Below the pieces are notes generated by a model, which was given only the letters and a program-made list of their open reading frames with translations, was not told the DNA's origin and did no database searches. A DNA stretch of 32,813 bases. Source: Chloroflexota bacterium (GTDB lineage: Bacteria > Chloroflexota > Anaerolineae > Anaerolineales > UBA4823). The stretch is taken from assembly GCA_029557965.1 (NCBI GenBank), contig JAKQIM010000053.1, positions 1 to 32,813 of the forward strand. The letters are read 5' to 3'. A program made the position numbers and the translations under genes. Shown in pieces: positions 1 to 6,039 of the stretch; position 1 is the stretch's first letter, and each line of letters starts with the position of its first letter.

Positions 1-881
1 GCTTCGAATAATTGTGCGGAGAGATCGCCTTCAGCCAGGTAGATGGCCTGGGGGGCCAGGTGAACCAGGCGGCTGAAGGCCGGCAGCAGCCCGGCGGGGT
101 CACGCTGCAAAAAACGGCCATAGGGCAGGTCGGTGACGATGGCGTCGGCCGGCTGGCTGCAAGCTTCGGCCCGGCCGCGCTTGACCTGGGCGGTGTAGCC
201 AAAATGCGCCAGGTTGCGGCGGCTCATGCCTACCATTTTGGGGTTGTGATCCAGGCCGTAGGCTTCTAACCCCAGGGCGCAGGCTTCGAGCAGGATTGAG
301 CTGGTGCCGCAGAAGGGGTCGAGCAGGGTGCCGGCGGGCGGGGCCACCAGGTTGACCAGGGCGCGCGCCAGGCGCGCCGGCAGGGATGCCGATGTGCGGT
401 AAGGCTTGGCATCGTGCTGTTGGTAGCTGTGCTGGCACTCGGCCAGGATTTCGCCAAACCACAGGCCGCCGCGGTGCGCCACCACCAAGAAACGGTGCGC
501 CGGATGCTTTAAGTTCGGATAGACGTTGAGCGCTTCGGCGGCAGCCAGGATGGCCTCCATCTTGTGAATGGGATTCTCCTGCGCCAGGCGCAGGAATTCG
601 ACCCTGAAATCATCGGCCGCGAAGGGGGCCTGGTGTTGGGCCTGGGCCATGGCCTGCACCAGCTCAGGCAGGTTGCGGCCTGAGGCCAACAGGCGCAAAC
701 CGGTTTGGATGTAAGCCGCGCGGGGCACCAGGTCCAGCGATTGGCAAACGGCGGCACGCTCAAGAGACGGCGCGCCGCCGGTCAGGTTTTGGCATTCGGC
801 GGTGATCAGCTCGTTGCCGGGGATCTGGGCGCAGATGGCCAGCAGGGGGCGGGCTGGCTCTGTGACGTGAGGCGAGGTCAC
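1..881 (-). CDS. TRM11-like SAM-dependent methyltransferase, partial (3' end beyond left edge)
   Basis: This is an open frame of about 293 residues read leftwards from a GTG at 881; the C-terminus lies outside the window. The protein resembles the TRM11/UPF0020 group of nucleic-acid methylases, which usually modify tRNA guanosine N2. The SAM-binding motif I (LDPFCGTSS) is near residue 187, and a catalytic-type motif IV (DLPYGR, in place of the usual D/N-P-P-Y) is near residue 248. Before motif I there is a family-like stretch (FGEIL, then AKPYRTSASLPARLARAL). The first ~150 residues could hold a degenerate THUMP-like region, but I cannot show that. The GTG overlaps the last codon and stop of glgX, and an AGGGG lies about 10 nt upstream, so translation is probably coupled to glgX. 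The exact RNA or DNA substrate cannot be read from the sequence. Confidence 0.75.
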   Translation of the reverse strand, partial: MTSPHVTEPARPLLAICAQIPGNELITAECQNLTGGAPSLERAAVCQSLDLVPRAAYIQTGLRLLASGRNLPELVQAMAQAQHQAPFAADDFRVEFLRLAQENPIHKMEAILAAAEALNVYPNLKHPAHRFLVVAHRGGLWFGEILAECQHSYQQHDAKPYRTSASLPARLARALVNLVAPPAGTLLDPFCGTSSILLEACALGLEAYGLDHNPKMVGMSRRNLAHFGYTAQVKRGRAEACSQPADAIVTDLPYGRFLQRDPAGLLPAFSRLVHLAPQAIYLAEGDLSAQLFE

Positions 882-2959
882 ATCGCGTAGGCCCCTAAAA
901 TGATCACCGAGCGCGCCCGGGCCGTATAGCTGCTGCCCTGGATGATGAGGGCGTTGGGCCAGCTCACGGCATCTTGTGGTGAGGCCAGCCCGGTATCCAC
1001 CAGGCGGCGCCAGACCAGGCGCGGGTCAGCAGGGGCCGGCGGCAGCTCAAATTCGTGCAGCTGCCAGTGGGCATTCAAAATGATGTGGTAGCGATGAGAG
1101 CCGTCGATGTCTTCTATGGTGAAAGCCAGCAGGCGTGATTCGCTGCTCCAATTGGGCTGGTTAAGCCGGGTGCCGTGCCATTTCAGGCGCGCTTGCTGTA
1201 AGAACTGAGACAGCGTTTGGTTTTCATTGCCCTGGGCCAGGTCGAAATTCTTGCGGAAGCGGATGATCTGCTGGGTGAAGCGTAGTACGTCGGCGTGCTT
1301 CTTGACCAGCGACCAATCAAACCAAGAAATTTCATTATCCTGGGCGTAGGCGTTATTATTGCCCTTTTGGGTGCGGCGGACTTCATCGCCCATGTTCAGC
1401 ATGGGCACGCCCATCGAGGCCAGGGTGATGACGAGAAAGTTCTTGACCTGGCGGTTGCGCAGGCTTTCGACAGCCATATCGCCGCTGGGGCCCTCGACGC
1501 CGCAGTTCCAAGACAGGTTGTCGTTGGCACCGTCGCGGTTGTTTTCGCCGTTGGCCTCGTTGTGCTTGTTGTTGTACGAGACCACGTCGTTGAGGGTGAA
1601 GCCATCGTGACAGGTGACAAAGTTGATGCTTTGCTGGGGCTCGCGCCCCTCGTGCTCGTACAGGTCGGGGCTGGCCAGCAAGCGGTTGGGCAGGCGGGCC
1701 ACGGTGCCGGCATCGCCTTTCAAGAAGGCGCGCACGTCATCGCGGAATTTGCCGTTCCACTCTTTCCAGCGCTCGCCCACAAAGCTGCCCACCTGGTATA
1801 GTCCGCCGGCATCCCAGGCCTCGGCGATCAGCTTGGTAGAGGCCAGCACGGGGTCGGTCTCGATCTCCAGCAGTACGGGCGGGCTGGCCAGGGGTTTCCC
1901 ATATTCGTCGCGTGAGAAGATCGACGCCAGGTCAAAGCGGAAGCCATCCACGTGCATCTCAGCCACCCAATAGCGCAGGCTGTCGAGGATCAGGCGGCGC
2001 ACCACGGCATTGCTGGCATCCAGGGTATTGCCGCAGCCGGTATAGTTGGAATAAAAAGCCTTGTCTGGCTCCAGCAGGTAGTAGGCATCGTTATCCAGGC
2101 CGCGGTAGCAGAAGGTGGGGCCATGCTCGTTGCCTTCGGCTGTGTGGTTGAACACCACATCCAAGATCACCTCGATGCCGGCCTTGTGCAGGGCCTTGAC
2201 CATGTCGCGGAATTCATCCAGCGGGCCAAGGGCATCCTGGCGAGAGCTGTAGGCGCGATGTGGCGAAAAATAATTGACCGTGCTGTAGCCCCAATAATTG
2301 GTTTTACCCAGGGGGGCGTCTTGCGGGTCAAACTGGTGAATGGGCAGCAGCTCGACAGCCGTGACGCCCAACTCTTTTAAGTAGGGGATCTTTTCGATCA
2401 AGCCGGCGTAAGTGCCGCGCTTCTCGGGCGCAACCTCTGAGCTGGGGTGCTTGGTGAAGCCCGCAACGTGCAGCTCATAGATGATGGTCTCAGAGAAGGG
2501 GATGTTGAGAGGCCGGTCGCCTTCCCAGTTATAGCGAGAAGGGTCGACCAGGATGCTTTTCATGGCATTGGGGGTATTGTCGCCGGGCTGGCAGGCCTCG
2601 CCGCGCGAGTATTTCTTGCCCATTGCCACACCCCTGCCGTAGGGGTCAAGCAGCACCTTGTTGGCGTCGAAGCGCAGGCCGTTGCTTGGGTCGTAGGGGC
2701 CTTGGGCACGGAAGGCATACACCTGCCCAGGCTGCAACCCGGGCACCAGGATATGCCAGTAGTGGAAGGTGCGGTTGATCTTAGGGTCCAGCGTAATGAT
2801 GCGCGCTGCCTGGGCATCATCCACGTCGTCGAACAGCAGCAGCTCCATGCCGGTGCTGCGGCGAGAATAAACGCTGAAATTCACGCCTTGGGGTGTAAAG
2901 GTTGCACCAAGCGGATAAGGCTGGCCGGGTAAGATACTGGGTTTGCGAGGCTTGGTCAT
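878..2959 (-). CDS. glgX: Glycogen debranching enzyme GlgX (isoamylase-type, GH13)
   Basis: This 693-residue protein hydrolyses alpha-1,6 branches in glycogen in the cytoplasm. It starts with a CBM48-like domain (YPLGATFTPQGVNFSVYS, residues ~15-35), followed by a GH13 barrel. The visible catalytic landmarks are the nucleophile Asp in DGFRFDLA (~residue 341), the acid Glu in LIAEAWD (~378) and the substrate-binding CHDGFTLND (~453). The frame is open further upstream, but the ATG at 2959 is chosen because AGGAGGG lies 5-6 nt before it and the family homology begins there. A consensus promoter sits just upstream at 2991-3019. It overlaps the downstream methyltransferase start. The length is close to that of characterised bacterial GlgX/TreX proteins, which makes the function confident. 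No other glycogen genes are in the window. Confidence 0.93.
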   Translation of the reverse strand: MTKPRKPSILPGQPYPLGATFTPQGVNFSVYSRRSTGMELLLFDDVDDAQAARIITLDPKINRTFHYWHILVPGLQPGQVYAFRAQGPYDPSNGLRFDANKVLLDPYGRGVAMGKKYSRGEACQPGDNTPNAMKSILVDPSRYNWEGDRPLNIPFSETIIYELHVAGFTKHPSSEVAPEKRGTYAGLIEKIPYLKELGVTAVELLPIHQFDPQDAPLGKTNYWGYSTVNYFSPHRAYSSRQDALGPLDEFRDMVKALHKAGIEVILDVVFNHTAEGNEHGPTFCYRGLDNDAYYLLEPDKAFYSNYTGCGNTLDASNAVVRRLILDSLRYWVAEMHVDGFRFDLASIFSRDEYGKPLASPPVLLEIETDPVLASTKLIAEAWDAGGLYQVGSFVGERWKEWNGKFRDDVRAFLKGDAGTVARLPNRLLASPDLYEHEGREPQQSINFVTCHDGFTLNDVVSYNNKHNEANGENNRDGANDNLSWNCGVEGPSGDMAVESLRNRQVKNFLVITLASMGVPMLNMGDEVRRTQKGNNNAYAQDNEISWFDWSLVKKHADVLRFTQQIIRFRKNFDLAQGNENQTLSQFLQQARLKWHGTRLNQPNWSSESRLLAFTIEDIDGSHRYHIILNAHWQLHEFELPPAPADPRLVWRRLVDTGLASPQDAVSWPNALIIQGSSYTARARSVIILGAYAM

Positions 2960-2990
2960 TGTGCCCTCCTGGGTATATATCGCGCGGCAT

Positions 2991-3019
2991 ATGATACCCG
3001 TAGAGGGGAGGCTTGTCAA
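2991..3019 (-). promoter_or_regulatory. Sigma70-type promoter of glgX
   Basis: Read on the minus strand, TTGACA (3014-3019) is followed by a 17-nt spacer and TATCAT (2991-2996). The predicted start of transcription gives a leader of about 25 nt that carries the AGGAGGG of glgX. It lies directly downstream of the terminator of the SWIM gene, so glgX begins a new transcription unit. Confidence 0.75.
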
Positions 3020-3025
3020 CTGGAT

Positions 3026-3086
3026 AAAAAGCCTCTTATAAAGCAAATGAGGCGGTGCGCCGCACCACCTCATTTGCTTTATGAGG
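3026..3086 (-). terminator. Intrinsic terminator of the SWIM zinc-finger gene
   Basis: A long inverted repeat (arms 3032-3059 and 3061-3086, about 25 paired positions with a 2-nt bulge) begins about 15 nt beyond the stop codon of the minus-strand gene at 3101. On the minus strand the stem is followed by five T (3026-3030). The single imperfect position is a G-U wobble in minus-strand RNA but an A-C mismatch in plus-strand RNA, which fits use in the minus direction. Confidence 0.8.
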
Positions 3087-3100
3087 ATGTTTTGCTGCCC

Positions 3101-3331
3101 CTAATCCCAGGTGCAGCTCTCCATGATCATTTCTAACGCCATCGTGTGGCTGCATGTTTGGCGTGTCTGGAAGAAATCACAGTCACACTGCCAACCCTTA
3201 TTCACATATTGAACGGTATGGGGATTGTTATCGCCGTCAAAGGTTACCGTGAGCGATTTAACGCGAATGCGCCCGCGTTCCTCAGCGTAGCGTTTGGCTT
3301 TTTCGCGCTTGCGGATCAGACCAGAATCCAT
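3101..3331 (-). CDS. Small SWIM zinc-finger protein
   Basis: This is a 76-residue protein. Its C-terminal half carries the SWIM signature C-x-C-x(n)-C-x-H (CDCDFF, then TCSH, residues ~49-62), which binds zinc and is used for DNA or protein contacts. The first ~25 residues are basic (several Arg and Lys). There is no other domain, so it is a stand-alone SWIM module rather than part of a helicase or transposase. A clear AAAGGAG lies ~10 nt before the ATG. It has its own leader with promoter-like sites and a hairpin (3367-3504) and its own terminator (3026-3086), so it is probably monocistronic. Cellular function is unknown; stand-alone SWIM proteins are often annotated only as hypothetical. 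Confidence 0.82.
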   Translation of the reverse strand: MDSGLIRKREKAKRYAEERGRIRVKSLTVTFDGDNNPHTVQYVNKGWQCDCDFFQTRQTCSHTMALEMIMESCTWD

Positions 3332-3366
3332 TTCGTGTATTTCTCCTTTCGCTATAGAAGATGTTG

Positions 3367-3401
3367 GTAAACAAAAGGCACGCGTATAGTACGCGTGCCT
3401 T
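3367..3401 (-). terminator. Terminator-like hairpin in the leader of the SWIM gene
   Basis: A perfect 12-bp stem (3375-3386 with 3390-3401, 3-nt loop) is followed on the minus strand by TTTTGTTT. On the plus strand it is followed by a mixed sequence, so it acts as an intrinsic terminator only for leftward transcription. It lies ~70-100 nt downstream of a promoter-like sequence at 3476-3504 and 36 nt upstream of the SWIM start codon. It could end transcripts from the holin-like gene, attenuate the SWIM gene, or end a short RNA. Confidence 0.65.
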
Positions 3402-3413
3402 GCGATTAGTCAA
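3386..3413 (-). promoter_or_regulatory. Possible proximal promoter of the SWIM gene inside the palindrome
   Basis: On the minus strand, TTGACT (3408-3413) is followed by 16 nt and TACTAT (3386-3391). The -10 box falls on the centre of the palindrome at 3375-3401. If real, the transcript would start just after the hairpin and have a leader of about 48 nt. Confidence 0.42.
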
Positions 3414-3475
3414 GCAGCCTAACTTTGGAGTTCAAACCCTGCATAATGGTTTCTTTTTTGTCTCCAGTCTGTTCC

Positions 3476-3504
3476 AGTATAAGCCTTTTCGGGAGGAAAG
3501 TCAA
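3476..3504 (-). promoter_or_regulatory. Sigma70-type promoter upstream of the SWIM leader
   Basis: On the minus strand, TTGACT (3499-3504) is followed by a 17-nt spacer and TATACT (3476-3481). It is 28 nt past the stop codon of the holin-like gene. The expected transcript would be about 100 nt if it stops at the hairpin at 3367-3401, or would read through into the SWIM gene. Confidence 0.65.
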
Positions 3505-3531
3505 CACCCTAAACGGCGAAGAGGCCCAGGC

Positions 3532-3912
3532 TTACTTTCCTTTAACCTCGTCTTTCAAGACCAGGTTGAGGATGAAACTGACAACGCTCACGATCAGCGA
3601 GCCTAAGAAAGCATTCCAGAACCAGGGGTCGGCCAGGGTAAAGCCTACCTGGAACTGGGTGCCCAGCCAGCCGGTGAGGGCGAAGAGCAGGGTGTTGGCC
3701 ACCAGGACGAAAAGCCCCAACGTCAAGACGATCAGCGGGCAGGTGAGCATGTGCAGCAGGGGGCGCACCAACGCGTTGACCAGCCCGAAGATGAGCGCCA
3801 GCCAGATGATTGAAAGCCAGTTCTCATTTTGCAGCTCAATGCCCGGCAAGATGGCAACCGCGGCATAGAGCGCCACAGCCGATATGACCCAACGAGTGAT
3901 AAAACGGGACAT
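3532..3912 (-). CDS. Holin-4-superfamily membrane protein (PF04020-like)
   Basis: This 126-residue protein has four hydrophobic segments (about residues 4-24, 34-52, 60-82 and 97-119). The pattern of a Gly-Leu-Val-Asn-Ala-x-x-Arg-Pro element after the second helix (FGLVNALVRPLL) is typical of the family annotated as phage holin family or DUF360. Despite the name, these proteins are widespread chromosomal inner-membrane proteins of unknown role and need not come from a phage. The start at 3912 is chosen over an upstream in-frame ATG because AAGGAG lies 7 nt before it. It follows the CE7 esterase by 57 bp in the same direction and is probably cotranscribed with it. No lysin or phage gene is near. 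Confidence 0.85.
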   Translation of the reverse strand: MSRFITRWVISAVALYAAVAILPGIELQNENWLSIIWLALIFGLVNALVRPLLHMLTCPLIVLTLGLFVLVANTLLFALTGWLGTQFQVGFTLADPWFWNAFLGSLIVSVVSFILNLVLKDEVKGK

Positions 3913-3931
3913 GGTTGATCTCCTTCTATAC

Positions 3932-3959
3932 ACTTTCTACGTTCAAGCGGGCAGAAAGT
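3932..3959. other. Small inverted repeat between esterase and holin-like gene
   Basis: ACTTTCT (3932-3938) and AGAAAGT (3953-3959) can form a 7-bp stem with a 14-nt loop, just upstream of the ribosome-binding site of the holin-like gene. There is no T-tract, so it is not a terminator. It may be chance or an mRNA processing site. Confidence 0.3.
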
Positions 3960-3969
3960 TCCGCCGCAT

Positions 3970-4938
3970 TTACTTCTCCAGGCTGCTTTGGAAGCGCAGT
4001 TTTTCAACAAACTGGAAGGTTTCGCCGCCCTCGTGACGGTTGAAAGGCCAGATTTTGATCTGCTTAGGGCCGGCGTAGTGGTTGTAGGCGGCATAAACGG
4101 TGGATGGCGGGCAGGTATCGTCCATCAGCCCGACCGAGAAGAGGGCCGGGGCGTGCGCCCGGACGGCGAAGTTCATGCCGTCAAAATACGAAAGGGTGCG
4201 GAATACCGTCTCTACCTGGTGGCGGTGGCGCTGGCAAAAATGGACGATCTCGCGATAGGGATAGGTATCGATGATCTCGGTGGCGCGTGTGAAGTGGCAC
4301 AAGAAGGGCACATCGGGCATTGCGGCTGCCAACCCGGGCACCAGGCCGGCCACTGCCAGGGTGATGCCGCCGCCCTGGCTGCCGCCGGTCACGCTGACGC
4401 GGTCAGGGTCGATCTGGGGATGGGCGCGGGCCACTTCAACAATCCGCACGGCGTCGGTGAACAGGCGGCGGTAATAATAGGTGCGGGGGTCTAGGATGCC
4501 GCGCGTCATGAAGCCCGGGTACTGCGGGTTTGAGCCCTGCGGTTCTGGGTCGGGCGTATCGCCGGTGCGCCAGGTGGTTCCCTGGCCGCGCACATCCATC
4601 ACCAGGTGGGCATAGCCGGCCGCGGCCCAACCCAACCAGTCTTGGGGCAGGCCGCGCCCGCCGCCATAGCCGATGAACTCAACCATGCAGGGCAGGGGGC
4701 CTGGGTGCTGGCGGGGCAAGATCAACCAGGCTTTGATGGGCTGACCGCCGAAACCACGATAGGTCACGTCAAAGGCATCGACCAGCTTCAGGCCGGTATC
4801 CACTGGCTCGAAGCGTGCATCGAGTGGGTAGGCGCGCGCTTCGGCAAGGGTCTCTTGCCAAAAGGGATCGAAATCGGCCGGTTCATTGCGCGCCGGGAGG
4901 TATGTTTGGAGCTGTTCAAGGGGCAGGTCGAATAACAT
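3970..4938 (-). CDS. CE7-family acetyl esterase (acetylxylan esterase / cephalosporin C deacetylase type)
   Basis: This is a 322-residue alpha/beta hydrolase of the CE7 (AXE1) family, which removes acetyl groups from xylo-oligosaccharides and related small esters and usually acts in the cytoplasm. The oxyanion-region RGQG and the nucleophile elbow GGSQGGG (Ser ~185), Asp in [10 protein letters not shown] (~273) and His in NRHEGG (~302) make up a full catalytic triad at the positions usual in this family. There is no signal peptide. It starts 3 bp after the stop of the GNAT gene, with AAAGG ahead of the ATG, so the two are translationally linked. The natural substrate is unknown; no xylanase or transporter is nearby. 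The protein looks intact. Confidence 0.9.
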   Translation of the reverse strand: MLFDLPLEQLQTYLPARNEPADFDPFWQETLAEARAYPLDARFEPVDTGLKLVDAFDVTYRGFGGQPIKAWLILPRQHPGPLPCMVEFIGYGGGRGLPQDWLGWAAAGYAHLVMDVRGQGTTWRTGDTPDPEPQGSNPQYPGFMTRGILDPRTYYYRRLFTDAVRIVEVARAHPQIDPDRVSVTGGSQGGGITLAVAGLVPGLAAAMPDVPFLCHFTRATEIIDTYPYREIVHFCQRHRHQVETVFRTLSYFDGMNFAVRAHAPALFSVGLMDDTCPPSTVYAAYNHYAGPKQIKIWPFNRHEGGETFQFVEKLRFQSSLEK

Positions 4939-4941
4939 GGT

Positions 4942-5931
4942 TTACCTTTCGTCTTTCGTTTTGAATGCGTATTCCATCCACAAAAGGGTCTGGTGGGGAT
5001 AAAAGCCAGCCTGGCGCAGCACATCGGGGCTCAGGTCGGCGGGCAGGTTGACGGTCAGCGGGCGCTGAGGGGTGACGCGCTGGCGGGCATAGGCCAGCAG
5101 GGCCAGCAGGGCTTCATTATCTGGCTGGGGGGGCACAGCCAGCCAGAGTGGATCGGCATGGCCCTGGATGCGCCGCCAGGTGAGGGCGCCCAGCATCTCA
5201 TTGGGGCGTTGGATGACCCAGTGGGTGGGGGCATCCAGGTTGAGCAGGCGGTAGATGGCGCCCACCAGGCCGGGTTGAAGCAGGGTCCAATCCAGCGGCA
5301 AATGCCAGGACAGCTCAGGCGGGTAAAGCCGCTGCAGCCACTGGCGCTGTTGGGGCCAATGCTGGCGGCGGCGAGAGCTGATGGTTGTGCCCGGCGGCAG
5401 GTGCACCTGGGGCGCCTGGTTCGAGACGAACCAGGTGGTGCGGCGGGTGCGCTCTTGAAAGCCCAGTGCCTGGTAAATGTGAATGGCGGGGGGGTTATCG
5501 TGGCGCACCTGCAGCCAGGCAGAAGGTGCGTTGCGGCTGCGGATATAATCCAGGGCGGTGGCGGTGAGGGTGCGCCCAATGCCGCGCCCGCGGTGATCGG
5601 GATGGACTGCCACGTTGGCGATCAGGTAGCAGCGCTGGCCCCGGCAAATGATCGGGATCAGGCTCAGGTTGCCTACCAATTGGCCGTTTTCTTCCCACAC
5701 CAGGCCAGAGGGCGGCGTGGGAGAATACTCAGCCAGCGAGTTGACCCACCCCGTCCATTGGGCGCTGCGGGCTGACTCGCGCATGTTCCTCAAATAGGTG
5801 CGGCCTTCTGCATCGAGTGTGTCGTCAAAACACAACTCCACCAGGTTCGCCACAGACTCCAGGTCGCGTTGGGTATTCAGGCGGCGCAGGTGGCCCTGGG
5901 CCGCGGCAGGCAAGGGCAGGTCAAGAGGCAT
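4942..5931 (-). CDS. GNAT-family N-acetyltransferase, probably tandem GNAT
   Basis: This 329-residue protein has a clear N-terminal GNAT domain (residues ~17-170). The acetyl-CoA loop lies in motif A (VAVHPDHRGRGIGRTL, ~105-120, with R-G-x-G-x-G/R), and motif B ends in IYQALGFQERT (~150-160). The C-terminal half (~180-329) has a weak repeat of the GNAT ending (LRQAGFYPHQTLLWMEY), which suggests a second, degenerate GNAT lobe. Acceptor substrate is unknown. It heads a minus-strand run with the CE7 esterase and the holin-like gene. A TAGAAT (5946-5951, minus) 14 nt before the ATG may be a -10 box, but no good -35 accompanies it and no strong ribosome-binding site is visible. Confidence 0.85.
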   Translation of the reverse strand: MPLDLPLPAAAQGHLRRLNTQRDLESVANLVELCFDDTLDAEGRTYLRNMRESARSAQWTGWVNSLAEYSPTPPSGLVWEENGQLVGNLSLIPIICRGQRCYLIANVAVHPDHRGRGIGRTLTATALDYIRSRNAPSAWLQVRHDNPPAIHIYQALGFQERTRRTTWFVSNQAPQVHLPPGTTISSRRRQHWPQQRQWLQRLYPPELSWHLPLDWTLLQPGLVGAIYRLLNLDAPTHWVIQRPNEMLGALTWRRIQGHADPLWLAVPPQPDNEALLALLAYARQRVTPQRPLTVNLPADLSPDVLRQAGFYPHQTLLWMEYAFKTKDER

Positions 5932-6024
5932 GGGATGTTGCTCATATTCTACTATGATTCATCTTTCTCGACAGAGACGCACTGAGAAAGGCCTGCTTTC
6001 GCCTCGCGAGGTTGTTCTCTCGAC

Positions 6025-6033
6025 TGGTATAAT
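6025..6033 (+). promoter_or_regulatory. Extended -10 promoter of dnaG, probably leaderless
   Basis: TGG-TATAAT matches the extended -10 form (TGnTATAAT). Only six bases (6034-6039) separate it from the dnaG ATG, so transcription would start at or next to the start codon. No -35 of quality and no Shine-Dalgarno sequence is present. Confidence 0.58.
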
Positions 6034-6039
6034 CAACCC

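Noticed and set aside
3420-3445. T-arm-like sequence (GAGTTCAAACCCT) suggesting a tRNA
   Set aside because: The five bases on each side of the loop do not pair, and no acceptor or anticodon stems can be built around it.
3532-3912. Holin-like protein as a sign of a prophage
   Set aside because: The family is widespread in bacterial chromosomes, and no lysin, capsid, integrase or attachment site is present nearby.
4993-5775. 260-codon plus-strand frame opposite the GNAT gene
   Set aside because: The minus-strand frame has a clear acetyl-CoA motif, while this one has low-complexity Gly/Gln/Ala-rich sequence.
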